A program made the translations under genes and the position numbers. Below the pieces are notes generated by a model that saw nothing but the letters and a program-made list of their open reading frames with translations, had not been told where the DNA came from and did no database searches. A stretch of DNA of 64,000 nt from Cypionkella sp. (lineage in GTDB: Bacteria; Pseudomonadota; Alphaproteobacteria; Rhodobacterales; Rhodobacteraceae), in the NCBI GenBank assembly GCA_023255415.1, contig JALRIN010000009.1, positions 1 to 64,000 on the forward strand, read 5' to 3'. Shown here piece by piece: positions 42,629-51,119 of the stretch (positions are counted from its first letter, which is position 1; every line of letters starts with the position of its first letter).

Positions 42629-43654
42629 TTACTGGCAAGCAGCAATGCCGTCCATTGCACCTTCGCAAGCTGCTTCTTTGGTGATGTGACCTGCGTCAAT
42701 CGCCAAGTTCAGCGTGTCTTTGGTGATCGGGGTTGGCGAAAGCAGGATCGCGTTCATCTCAACGCCCTTTGCGCCGCCGTTGAACTTGGATGCGCCAGCG
42801 ATGGCGTCCAAAGCGGTGCCTTCAGCCAAAGCCGCTGCGATTTCGCCAGCAGCTTTACCCAGTTGACGCGAGTCTTTCCAAACCGAAACGGTCTGGGTGC
42901 CACGGGCCACACGGTTGATTGCTGCCAGATCGCCGTCTTGGCCGCCGACTGGGATCACAAGACCCTGTGCGGACAAAGCTGCAACCACGCCGCCTGCCAT
43001 GCCGTCGTTTTCCGACAGAACAGCGTCAACTGCGTTGTTGTTGGCGGTCAGGATCTGCTCCATGTTCTTCTGAGCATTCTCTGGCTTCCAGCCGTCGGAG
43101 TTGGCTTCGCCAACGATCTTGATGGTGCCGGCTTTGACAGCATCGCCGATGACTTCTTCCATGCCTTCGCGCAGGAAAGCAGCGTTCGGATCGCCTGGGT
43201 CGCCCAGGATGATCGCGAAGTTGCCGTCTGGCTTAACCTTCGTGACTTCTTCAGCGATGATCTTGCCAACGCCTTTGTTGTCGAAGGTCAGATAGAAGGT
43301 GCGTGCATCTTCGATCAGACGGTCGTAGCCAACCACTGGAATGCCTTCAGAAGCGGCTTTCTCGATGGCAGGACCGATCGCGTCTTTGTCCCAAGCGTTG
43401 ATGATCAGAGCGTTTGCGCCCTGTGCGATCAGCGCGTCAACATCCGACAGCTGCTTTTCCGACGACGACTGCGCGTCAGCCGAAATATACTCGTCGCCAG
43501 CGGCTTCGATAGCTGCCTTCATTGCAGCTTCGTCGATCTTCCAGCGCTCTTCTTGAAAGCTCGCCCAAGACACGCCGATTTTCTTGCCTTCTGCGAGCGC
43601 AGCCGACGAAAAACCTGCTGCGGCGATAACCGCAAGCATAATTACCTTACGCAT
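42629..43654 (-). CDS. xylF: XylF-like periplasmic sugar-binding protein
   Basis: 341 aa. Signal peptide about 1-21, ending SSAALA before EGKK. Mature region: KIGVSWASFQEERWKIDEAAMKAAIEAAGDEYISADAQSS, GIPVVGYDRLIEDA, VGGQDGDLAAINRVARGTQTVSVWKD. All match XylF. Binds pentose in the periplasm and delivers it to the XylH-type permease. Divergent from a ROK regulator across 214 bp. Four Cys residues near the C-terminus could form a disulfide. Confidence 0.92.
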   Translation of the reverse strand: MRKVIMLAVIAAAGFSSAALAEGKKIGVSWASFQEERWKIDEAAMKAAIEAAGDEYISADAQSSSEKQLSDVDALIAQGANALIINAWDKDAIGPAIEKAASEGIPVVGYDRLIEDARTFYLTFDNKGVGKIIAEEVTKVKPDGNFAIILGDPGDPNAAFLREGMEEVIGDAVKAGTIKIVGEANSDGWKPENAQKNMEQILTANNNAVDAVLSENDGMAGGVVAALSAQGLVIPVGGQDGDLAAINRVARGTQTVSVWKDSRQLGKAAGEIAAALAEGTALDAIAGASKFNGGAKGVEMNAILLSPTPITKDTLNLAIDAGHITKEAACEGAMDGIAACQ

Positions 43655-43756
43655 TGTAATCCTCCCTATGGATTCGGTCGCTTATCTGACCTGTTCTGCA
43701 GATTCGCTAGAACTGGGGGAAATTTGCCGCGAATAAATTCAGTTGTCAAAATAAAA

Positions 43757-43783
43757 CTGTCGCGTAACATCACGATGTGACAG
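43757..43783. promoter_or_regulatory. Palindromic candidate ROK-regulator operator
   Basis: CTGTC and GACAG enclose ACATC-AC-GATGT, giving a nested inverted repeat centred near 43772 between the divergent xylF and ROK genes. A regulator binding here could control both. No experimental motif is known to me for this protein. Confidence 0.4.
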
Positions 43784-43868
43784 AAATTCTGCAGTTGCAC
43801 TGCTGCATTGCAGCGAAACTAGTGATTTTTGCCGATTTTCGTGCTTTTTTTGTTAGGGGGGCGAATAA

Positions 43869-45161
43869 ATGTCAGCTGATGGCACCGGCCGCAGCGATCT
43901 TGATGACGAATCGCGGTCAGCATTGCAGGGCTTTGGCCCGCTGATCCCGCCTTTGTCCGAATCGATGCGTCCCCTGCGGCAGCAGGTGTTTGATCGTGTG
44001 CGCGCGACCGGGCTGGTGCCGCGGGTGCAGGTGGCCAAAGATCTGGGGGTCTCGCCTGCGACGGTGACCACCATCACCTCCGAGCTGATCGAGGCGGGCT
44101 TGATCGAAGAGGTCGCAGCGCCGCGTGACAGCGACTCGGGGCGGGGCCGGCCTGCCGTGGCCTTGGGGGTGCGACGCGGGGCGCATCTGGTGGCGGGCAT
44201 GAAGATGTCAGACCGCGAACAATCCGCCGTTATCGTTGATTTCGCGGGCAATCTGGTGGCCAACGAGGTGGTGCCACGGCGTCCGGGGGCTTTGTCGTCG
44301 CAAGATATGCTGGATGCAATCGAGATGCTGCTGACACGGGTTTGCATCAAGGCCGGTGTTCAGCGTGCGGCGCTTTCGGGGGTTGGCATTGGTCTGCCGG
44401 GGTTTATCGACAATGCTGAAGGGGTGGTGCTGTGGTCTTCCACCCTATCCGAGCGCGGTGTGGCCTTGGTGAATATGGCGCAAGACCGCCTGCATCTACC
44501 CGTTTTCATTGATAATGATGCCAATCTGGTTGCCATGGCAGAGCTTTGGTTCGGGGCAGGGCGCAGCTTGGCCGATTTCGCGGTTGTCACCTTTGAACAC
44601 GGCGTCGGCATGGGCTTTGTGATGAACCACAAGCTTTATCGCGGCGCGCGACGTTTGGGGATGGAGCTGGGCCATACCAAGGTGCAGCTGGATGGCGCGC
44701 TTTGTCGTTGCGGCCAGCGCGGCTGCCTTGAGGCCTATGTCGCCGATTACGCCTTGGCGCGCGAAGCCACCACCGCGCTGAATTGGGGCGACCGCGAGGG
44801 CCAGCCGATATCAGTGTTGCTGGAAAGCCTTTATGAGCAGGCAAAATCTGGCGATGTCACCGCCCGCAGCATCTTTCGCCGTGCGGGGCGCTATTTGGCG
44901 GTGGGGCTGGCCAATGTGGTCAATCTGTTTGACCCTTCGTTGATCATTCTATCTGGCGAGCGGTTAAAGTTTGATTACCTTTATGCCGCTGAAACCCTTG
45001 CGGAAATGGATCATCTGGCGATCAATACCGGCCGTCCACGCCCGCCTATCGAGATCCATGCTTGGGGCGATTTGCTTTGGGCGCATGGGGCGGCAGCACT
45101 GGCGCTGTCTTCGGTCACCGAACGGATTTTGTCGGCAAGCCGCGATATCGCTGCGCAATAA
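43869..45161 (+). CDS. ROK-family transcriptional regulator (XylR/NagC type)
   Basis: 430 aa. N-terminal helix-turn-helix at about residues 45-100 (VFDRVRATGLVPRVQVAKDLGVSPATVTTITSELIEAGLI, recognition helix SPATVTTITSELI). ROK sugar-sensing domain follows with GIGLPGFID, FIDNDANLVAMAELWFGAG, an ExGH-type GMELGHTKV and the zinc motif CRCGQRGCLE. Divergent from the xylFH transport genes, so a xylose- or other pentose-responsive repressor is the likely role. No xylA or xylB is in the window. Confidence 0.92.
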   Translation: MSADGTGRSDLDDESRSALQGFGPLIPPLSESMRPLRQQVFDRVRATGLVPRVQVAKDLGVSPATVTTITSELIEAGLIEEVAAPRDSDSGRGRPAVALGVRRGAHLVAGMKMSDREQSAVIVDFAGNLVANEVVPRRPGALSSQDMLDAIEMLLTRVCIKAGVQRAALSGVGIGLPGFIDNAEGVVLWSSTLSERGVALVNMAQDRLHLPVFIDNDANLVAMAELWFGAGRSLADFAVVTFEHGVGMGFVMNHKLYRGARRLGMELGHTKVQLDGALCRCGQRGCLEAYVADYALAREATTALNWGDREGQPISVLLESLYEQAKSGDVTARSIFRRAGRYLAVGLANVVNLFDPSLIILSGERLKFDYLYAAETLAEMDHLAINTGRPRPPIEIHAWGDLLWAHGAAALALSSVTERILSASRDIAAQ

Positions 45162-45174
45162 GCGGCGCGCGGCT

Positions 45175-45333
45175 TTAGGGTTGCGCGCGGCTTTGGATCT
45201 GCGGCACATGGCTTGACAGCATGCCGTCGGGTGCAAAAATGAACAAAAGCGCACCGAAATAGGCAATCCCAAAGACAATGGCAGCGCCAAGACTTGCGCG
45301 TTTTGCACGGGGATTTGTTAAGGAATGGGTCAT
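45175..45333 (-). CDS. Small single-pass membrane protein
   Basis: 52 aa, not recognised. Basic N-terminus (NPRAKRAS), then one hydrophobic helix GAAIVFGIAYFGALLFIFA at about residues 16-34, and a polar tail. A GGATGAAACG stretch before the ATG at 45333 may serve as ribosome site. It is divergent from the Rrf2 gene and tail to tail with the ROK gene. Function unknown; the layout suggests it may be regulated with rrf2. Confidence 0.6.
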   Translation of the reverse strand: MTHSLTNPRAKRASLGAAIVFGIAYFGALLFIFAPDGMLSSHVPQIQSRAQP

Positions 45334-45550
45334 CGTTTCATCCTATACTGGGGTGCATAGACTATCTGATCAGCCTACGCCGCGATTTCGATTCGGAAAA
45401 GAACAATCATCTACCGTTTAACTCGTGTTTTATGCTTTTTGCGTCGGAAATTCTGTTTTCCCCTTGGATATCGGCCAGTTCGCCTGCATTCTTACTTCGG
45501 CTAAACTTTGCCGATGGGTAACGGCAGGACACAGAAGGCGCGCGCGGGCT

Positions 45551-46009
45551 ATGATCACGCAGAAAATGAAATATGCGTTGAAGGCCCTTTTGGTGCTGGC
45601 CGATGAGGCGGCAAGTGCGGCGCCAGCCGCCTTGACGATCGAGGCTGTGGCCAAGCGTTCGGGCACGCCCAAACGCTTTCTCGAGCATATTTTGCTGGAT
45701 CTGCGCAATGCAGGGTTGATCTCGTCAACGCGGGGGCGTTCGGGCGGCTATGTGCTGATCAAGCCGCCGGCAGAGGTGTCGATTTCCGAACTGTTGCGGC
45801 TGATTGACGGCCCGATCGCGCCGCTGCCCTGCCTGTCGCGGCGGGCCTATCAGCGCTGCGAAGACTGCGTCGACGAAGACAGCTGCCGCATCCGCAAGGT
45901 GTTTGCCGACATCTTTTGGTCGTACCTCTTGCTGATCGAATCGCTGTCACTGGCCGATATGCTGCGCTCGGATGCAGTGGCGGGGCAGGTTTTGGGCGTG
46001 CAAAGCTAG
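45551..46009 (+). CDS. Rrf2/IscR-family transcriptional regulator
   Basis: 152 aa from the ATG at 45551. Winged helix: MKYALKALLVLADE, TIEAVAKRSGTPKRFLEHILLDLRNAGLISSTRGRSGGYVL. Cys residues in CLSRRAYQRCEDCVDEDSC could hold an iron-sulfur cluster, though spacing differs somewhat from IscR. It may sense redox, nitric oxide or Cys/Fe-S status. Its stop overlaps the stop of the opposite Rieske gene at a shared CTAG. Confidence 0.88.
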   Translation: MITQKMKYALKALLVLADEAASAAPAALTIEAVAKRSGTPKRFLEHILLDLRNAGLISSTRGRSGGYVLIKPPAEVSISELLRLIDGPIAPLPCLSRRAYQRCEDCVDEDSCRIRKVFADIFWSYLLLIESLSLADMLRSDAVAGQVLGVQS

Positions 46010-47133
46010 ACGGGAATTCGGCTTGCAAGGTATTGCGCAAACTCGAAATTTGGCCGCTCGAGGTGGCTAAGCGGCCCCGGCGCCGAAAGCCCGGCTTCGA
46101 TGCCGGCATAAACCTTTTCGACGCAGTCCTTGTCTTCGATATTCACATCATCCAGCAGCGCCTTGACGGTTTTCAGATAGCCTTCGGCCTTGGGATCAGC
46201 GCACCAATCGGCTGACATGCCGCCGCCATAAAGCACATTCACATGATCGACCCCATCAGGTGTCAGGCACAGATACCAGAAATAGCCCGGCGTCAGGGTG
46301 ATCATCAGCGATGGGTAGATCGACAGCAGCCAAGTGATGCGGCGCTGATCACCCACAAGCTGGGTGTTGTCAGGATGCGCCAAAGACAGCGGAATGCTGT
46401 CGTTTTTCACAATGAAATGGTAGTTAAAGGCAGGCGAGCCTTCGGGGCAGGTCATTTTCATCAGATCAACCGACCCGCCAATGGTGCCCGCATGGCAGAC
46501 CGGCAGATGATAGCTTTCCATGAAATTCTCGGCCAGAACCTTCCAATTGGTGCGCCAGCGAAAGCTTTCGCGAAAGGTCTCGCGGTAAGACCCCATATCC
46601 AGATATCCAACAAGGTTTTCAACTTCTTGCAGGCTTTCGTGCGGGTCGGGGGCATCGGGGTTCAGGCTGACCATGATCCAGCCCAGCCAGTCTTGGCAGC
46701 GGATCTTTGGCAGCGCGATCTGGTCTTTGCAAAAGGCCTGATTGCCTGCCATAGCAGGGGCCCCGCGCAGCGATCCGTCAAGATTATAGGTCCAGGCGTG
46801 ATAGGGGCAGACGATGGATTTGGTGGTGCCGCGCCCCTCTAGCAGTTTGGACATCCGGTGCCGGCACACATTCGACATCGCCCGCAAATGGCCGTCTTTG
46901 TCGCGCAGCACGATGATCGGCTCGCCGGCAATCTCCATGGTCAGATAATCGCCCGCATTCGGCAAAGCATCGGCCCGGCCTGCACAAAGCCAGTCTTGGC
47001 CAAAGACGTGCTTTTGTTCCTGCGCCAGAAATTCTGCGCTGGTATAGACCGATTTCGGCATCGCATGCGCTTGGTTAAAGGGCACAGAGACATTGGCGTG
47101 CAGCTCGGCTGCGGCAGAGGTCGGCTTGGTCAT
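46006..47133 (-). CDS. GbcA-like Rieske non-heme iron oxygenase
   Basis: 375 aa from the ATG at 47133. Rieske 2Fe-2S ligands are Cys90-x-His92 and Cys109-x2-His112 (CRHR, CPYH). The mononuclear iron site lies in ENFMESYHLPVCHAGT, with both His, plus a later Asp. The family includes GbcA (glycine betaine), CntA (carnitine) and stachydrine demethylases; quaternary amines are the usual substrates. No GbcB-like reductase is adjacent, so electrons must come from a partner elsewhere. Could act with the amine-catabolic island to the left, but is separated from it. Confidence 0.88.
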   Translation of the reverse strand: MTKPTSAAAELHANVSVPFNQAHAMPKSVYTSAEFLAQEQKHVFGQDWLCAGRADALPNAGDYLTMEIAGEPIIVLRDKDGHLRAMSNVCRHRMSKLLEGRGTTKSIVCPYHAWTYNLDGSLRGAPAMAGNQAFCKDQIALPKIRCQDWLGWIMVSLNPDAPDPHESLQEVENLVGYLDMGSYRETFRESFRWRTNWKVLAENFMESYHLPVCHAGTIGGSVDLMKMTCPEGSPAFNYHFIVKNDSIPLSLAHPDNTQLVGDQRRITWLLSIYPSLMITLTPGYFWYLCLTPDGVDHVNVLYGGGMSADWCADPKAEGYLKTVKALLDDVNIEDKDCVEKVYAGIEAGLSAPGPLSHLERPNFEFAQYLASRIPV

Positions 47134-47202
47134 GGCATCCTGCTTTCGCAAAAGGTTCGTTCAGTTGGCGGCAAGGCGCGGCAAAGCGCAAGTCAATCTT
47201 GG

Positions 47203-49392
47203 CTAAGGGCTGCTTGCCGTCAGGCTTTGCGCCGCCGCAATCAGCGCTTGGGTCGAGGGCAGGGTGGCGGCATAGGCGGGGCCCGTGGCGATAAAGCTGT
47301 CGGTGGCGGTCAGCCGCGCGGTTTTGGCGGCACTGTTTTCGGCAAACAGCGCCATCAGCGCCTCGGCAATGCCGCCCGAGTGGCGGGTTTCATCGACGAT
47401 CAGGATATGGCGGCAGTCTTTGGTGGCAGCGATCAGCGCTTGTGCGGGCAGGGGCGACAGCCAGCGCATATCAATGATGCGGGTGGCAAGCCCCAAGGCT
47501 GTCAGCGCGGGCAGGGCTTGCTGTGCCAGATAACAGCCATTGCCAAAGGTCACGATGGCCAGATCTTCGCCGATACCCTGCTGGCCAACCTGACCAAAGC
47601 CGATGGTCTGATCGGGCGCGGGATAGGTCTGCATCCAGGCGCCGTCTTTATCCGCATGCAGATCACGCATCGGGTAAAGGGCGATGGGTTCGACGAAAAC
47701 CACCAGCCGTTGTTCTTCGCGCGCCAGCCGCGCGCATTCGCGCAGCATCATTGCCGCCTCTGCGCCATTCGACGGGCAGGCCAAAATCAGCCCTGGAATA
47801 TCGCGCAGCACTGCCAGCGAGTTGTCGTTGTGAAAATGCCCACCAAAGCCTTTCTGATAGCCCAGCCCGGCAATGCGCAAGACCATCGGGTTGCTGTATT
47901 GCCCGTTCGAGAAAAACGGCAAAGTGGCGGCCTCGCCGCGCAGCTGGTCTTCGGCATTGTGCAGATAGGCCAGAAATTGAATCTCGGGGAAGGGCAAAAA
48001 GCCGTTTTGCGCCATGCCGATGGCAAGGCCCAGGATCGATTGCTCGTCCAGCAGCGTGTCGATCATCCGCGTCGCGCCAAAGCGCTGCGCCAGCTTTTGC
48101 GTCACGCCATAGACCCCACCCTTGCGGCCAATGTCTTCGCCCATCATCACCATCTCGGGGTGGGCCAGCATAAGATCAGTCAGGGCCCAATTGATCAGCC
48201 GCGACATGACCTGCGGCTGATCCATCGCCGCCATATCTGCACCAAAGGCGGCTGCGCGCGCAGCAGGGCTTGGGCCATTGCTGGCGGCATTGTGGCGCTT
48301 GGGCGGGATGATCGCTGCCATCACATCGCTGGCGCTTTGCAACTTGGGGCGGGCGGTGGCCAGATCAGACAGCCGCGCCACTTCGATTTGGGTGTCCAGA
48401 TAGATCTGCAAGGCATGCTCTGCGGCCAGCGCGCCCGATTGATCCAACAGCCGCACCGCATGCAACAGCGGGTCTTGCGCCTCTTCAGCCTCGACCTCTG
48501 CGCGCGGCAGATAGGTGGTGGGCACATCGGCCCCGGCATGGCCATAAAGCCGAATGGTTTTCAGATGCAAAAACGCCGGTTTGCGGCGGTTGCGGGCAAA
48601 CTCTGCCGCCTGCTGCGCGACGCGGTAGGTCTCGAAAATATCCAAGCCATTGGCGTGGAAATAGCGCAAGCCCGGCCGGTTTGAAAAAGAGGCCGCGATC
48701 CAGCCGTCAGGGGTCTTGGTGGAAATGCCAATGCCATTGTCTTCGCAGCAAAACAAAATCGGCAGCGGATGCGATTGATAGGCGGTCCATTGCGCGGTGT
48801 TAAAGGCGCCCTGTGCGGTAGAGTGATTGGCCGAGGCATCGCCAAAGGAACAAAAGATCAGCGCATCGTCGGGCAGGCTTGCATGTTCGGGTCGGGCTTT
48901 GCGGGCGGCCCCAATGGCATAGGCCGCCCCCACCGCCTTGGGCAGATGGCTGGCGATGGTCGAAGTTTGCGGCGGGATGTTCAGCGCCTTGGACCCCAGC
49001 ACCTTATGCCGCCCGCCCGAAATCGGATCCTCGCGCGAGGCCGCAAAGGACAACAGCATGTCATAGGCAGGGGTTTGGCCCGGCACTTGCCCCGCACGGG
49101 CAATCTGAAACGCCGCGTCGCGGTAGTGCAAAAACGCCATATCGCTGGGTCGCAGCGCGCGCGCCACAGCTGCAAGGCCTTCGTGGCCAGACGAGCCGAT
49201 GGTATAAAAGCCTTTGCCTGCGCGCTGCATCACCCGACTTTGTCGGTCAAGCGCGCGCGAGATGCAGGCAGCGCGGTAAATCTCGACCGCCTCAGCCGCG
49301 CTTAGGGGGCCAGAGGCGGGCGTGCCTGCGGGAAAGTCGCGCGCGGCCACACGGCGCAGAAAGTTGTCATGAACGATATCGGCGCGGTCCAT
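47203..49392 (-). CDS. Fused alpha/beta 2-oxoacid dehydrogenase E1 component
   Basis: 729 aa. N-terminal ~330 residues are the E1 alpha subunit: IGSSGHEGLAAVARALRPSD, a ThDP-binding GDASANHSTAQGAFNTA motif, CCEDNGIGISTKT. After a linker, residues ~390-725 are the beta subunit: MMGEDIGRKGGVYGVTQKL, RMIDTLLDEQSILGLAIGMA, VLRIAGLGYQKGFGGHFHNDNS, IDMRWLSPLPAQAL. Branched-chain or similar 2-oxoacids are probable substrates. No E2 or E3 gene is beside it, so it must borrow those or act with remote genes. Confidence 0.9.
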   Translation of the reverse strand: MDRADIVHDNFLRRVAARDFPAGTPASGPLSAAEAVEIYRAACISRALDRQSRVMQRAGKGFYTIGSSGHEGLAAVARALRPSDMAFLHYRDAAFQIARAGQVPGQTPAYDMLLSFAASREDPISGGRHKVLGSKALNIPPQTSTIASHLPKAVGAAYAIGAARKARPEHASLPDDALIFCSFGDASANHSTAQGAFNTAQWTAYQSHPLPILFCCEDNGIGISTKTPDGWIAASFSNRPGLRYFHANGLDIFETYRVAQQAAEFARNRRKPAFLHLKTIRLYGHAGADVPTTYLPRAEVEAEEAQDPLLHAVRLLDQSGALAAEHALQIYLDTQIEVARLSDLATARPKLQSASDVMAAIIPPKRHNAASNGPSPAARAAAFGADMAAMDQPQVMSRLINWALTDLMLAHPEMVMMGEDIGRKGGVYGVTQKLAQRFGATRMIDTLLDEQSILGLAIGMAQNGFLPFPEIQFLAYLHNAEDQLRGEAATLPFFSNGQYSNPMVLRIAGLGYQKGFGGHFHNDNSLAVLRDIPGLILACPSNGAEAAMMLRECARLAREEQRLVVFVEPIALYPMRDLHADKDGAWMQTYPAPDQTIGFGQVGQQGIGEDLAIVTFGNGCYLAQQALPALTALGLATRIIDMRWLSPLPAQALIAATKDCRHILIVDETRHSGGIAEALMALFAENSAAKTARLTATDSFIATGPAYAATLPSTQALIAAAQSLTASSP

Positions 49393-49464
49393 CGCAGGCT
49401 CCTGTTTTCGGCCAGCCTAGCCGATTGTGGCGCGAGGATGAAGCCACCGCTTGCGCCCGTCTGT

Positions 49465-49497
49465 CTGGCCTTAGCAGAGCATTTGCTCTGGACATAA
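49465..49497 (+). promoter_or_regulatory. Paired TauR-like boxes upstream of tpa
   Basis: CTGGCCTTAG at 49465-49474 and CTGGACATAA at 49488-49497 are direct repeats starting 23 bp apart. They resemble the CTGGACTTAA-type box I recall for TauR of Rhodobacter capsulatus. The site lies about 80-110 bp before tpa, a good place for an activator. The same spacing recurs upstream of xsc. Confidence 0.6.
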
Positions 49498-49575
49498 GGA
49501 AATGCCAGCACTTCCCTGATGATACCAGATGAGGGGTCGCATCGGGCGACCCAAAGCTATTGAAGAGGTCAGGCC

Positions 49576-50958
49576 ATGGATGGCTATACGAACGCCAATG
49601 ATATCAGCGCTGTGATCGCGGCCGATAAGGCGCATGTCTGGCATCACCTAAGCCAGCACAAGGGCTACGAATCCCCCGATGTTGATCCGCGTATCATTGT
49701 CGAGGGCAAGGGCCTGCGGGTTTGGGATGCCCGCGGCAAGGAATATATCGACGCGGTTTCGGGCGCTGTCTGGACGGTGAACGTAGGCTATGGCCGCACA
49801 AGCATCGCCGACGCTGTGCGCGACACGCTGGTCAAGATGAACTATTTTGCCGGCGTTGGCGGCTCGGTTCCTGCGGCTTTGTTTGCCGAACGGTTGATCT
49901 CGAAAATGCCGGGCATGAGCCGGGTCTATTATTCCAACTCGGGCTCTGAGGCCAACGAGAAGGTCTATAAGATGGTGCGCCAGATCTCGCACAAGCATCA
50001 CGGCGGCAAGAAATGGAAGATCCTGTATCGCGAGCGCGACTATCACGGCACCACCATTGGCACTTTGGCGACCAGCGGTCAGGCCGAGCGCGCGGCACAA
50101 TACGGGCCCTATCCTGACGGCTTTGTGATGGTGCCGCACTGCCTTGAGTATCGCAAGCAGTGGGATGTCGAAAACTACGGCGAGCGGGCAGCCGATGCGA
50201 TCGAAGAAGTGATCCTGCGCGAAGGCCCAGATACTGTGGGCGCCATTGTGCTGGAACCCGTGACCGCAGGCGGTGGCGTGATCACCCCGCCCGAAGGATA
50301 TTGGCAGCGGGTTCAGGAAATTTGCAAGAAATACAACGTCTTGCTGCATATTGATGAAGTGGTTTGTGGCCTTGGTCGCACCGGCACCTGGTTTGGCTAT
50401 CAGAACTACGGCATCAAGCCGGATTTCGTGACCATGGCCAAGGGCGTCGCCTCGGGCTATGCCGCGATCTCTTGCACGGTCACCACCGAAGAGGTGTTTT
50501 CGATGTTCAAGGATGCGGGCGATACCATGTCGTATTTCCGCGACATCTCGACCTTTGGCGGCTGCACCGCGGGGCCTGCGGCGGCGCTGGAAAACATGCG
50601 CATCATCGAGGACGAAGACCTGCTGAACAACACCCTGAAGATGGGCGCGCGGGTGATGGATAATCTGAACGCGCTGATGGATAAGCACAAGGTTATTGGC
50701 GATGTGCGCGGCAAGGGGCTGTTCTGCGGTGCCGAATTGGTGGCAGATCGCGTCACCAAAGAGCCGATGGACGAAAAGAAAGTCATGGCTGTGGTGGCCG
50801 ATTGCAACGCCCAAGGCGTGATCATCGGCATGACCAATCGCAGCTTGCCGGGGCTGAACAACACGCTTTGCCTCAGCCCCGCGCTGATCGCCACCGCTGA
50901 TGATATCGACCAGATCACCGGCGCGATCGACAGGGCGCTGACCAAGGTCTTTGGCTGA
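49576..50958 (+). CDS. tpa: Taurine:pyruvate aminotransferase
   Basis: 460-aa class III aminotransferase. The N-terminus MDGYTNANDISAVIAADKAH is nearly diagnostic for Tpa. PLP site: SNSGSEANEK, DEVVCGLGRTG and Lys289 in TMAKGVASGYA. It transfers the amino group of taurine to pyruvate, giving sulfoacetaldehyde and alanine in the cytoplasm. First gene of the taurine block; a TauR-like box pair lies upstream and a terminator just downstream. Confidence 0.93.
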   Translation: MDGYTNANDISAVIAADKAHVWHHLSQHKGYESPDVDPRIIVEGKGLRVWDARGKEYIDAVSGAVWTVNVGYGRTSIADAVRDTLVKMNYFAGVGGSVPAALFAERLISKMPGMSRVYYSNSGSEANEKVYKMVRQISHKHHGGKKWKILYRERDYHGTTIGTLATSGQAERAAQYGPYPDGFVMVPHCLEYRKQWDVENYGERAADAIEEVILREGPDTVGAIVLEPVTAGGGVITPPEGYWQRVQEICKKYNVLLHIDEVVCGLGRTGTWFGYQNYGIKPDFVTMAKGVASGYAAISCTVTTEEVFSMFKDAGDTMSYFRDISTFGGCTAGPAAALENMRIIEDEDLLNNTLKMGARVMDNLNALMDKHKVIGDVRGKGLFCGAELVADRVTKEPMDEKKVMAVVADCNAQGVIIGMTNRSLPGLNNTLCLSPALIATADDIDQITGAIDRALTKVFG

Positions 50959-50980
50959 TCTTTTGATCGGCTGATCTGTT

Positions 50981-51018
50981 AAAAGCCGCCGTGCGCCATT
51001 GGCTGCGGCGGCTTTTTT
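50981..51018 (+). terminator. Rho-independent terminator after tpa
   Basis: Stem AAAAGCCGCCG/CGGCGGCTTTT of 11 bp with 14-nt loop, followed by T residues. Separates tpa transcription from tauR. Confidence 0.9.
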
Positions 51019-51045
51019 ATGGCGCCAGGCTTGCAGGGCCGGGGC

Positions 51046-51082
51046 TTGACATTCGGGCAAGCGCAGCCGTCTATAAGTCCAG
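51046..51082. promoter_or_regulatory. tauR promoter with inverted TauR-like box
   Basis: TTGACA (51046-51051), 18-bp spacer and TCTATA (51070-51075) form a plausible promoter for tauR. The reverse-strand box CTGGACTTAT covers 51073-51082, overlapping the -10 region. This suggests negative autoregulation. Confidence 0.5.
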
Positions 51083-51119
51083 CTGATCAGCCCAATGAGG
51101 CCAGCCAAACGAGGCCAGA

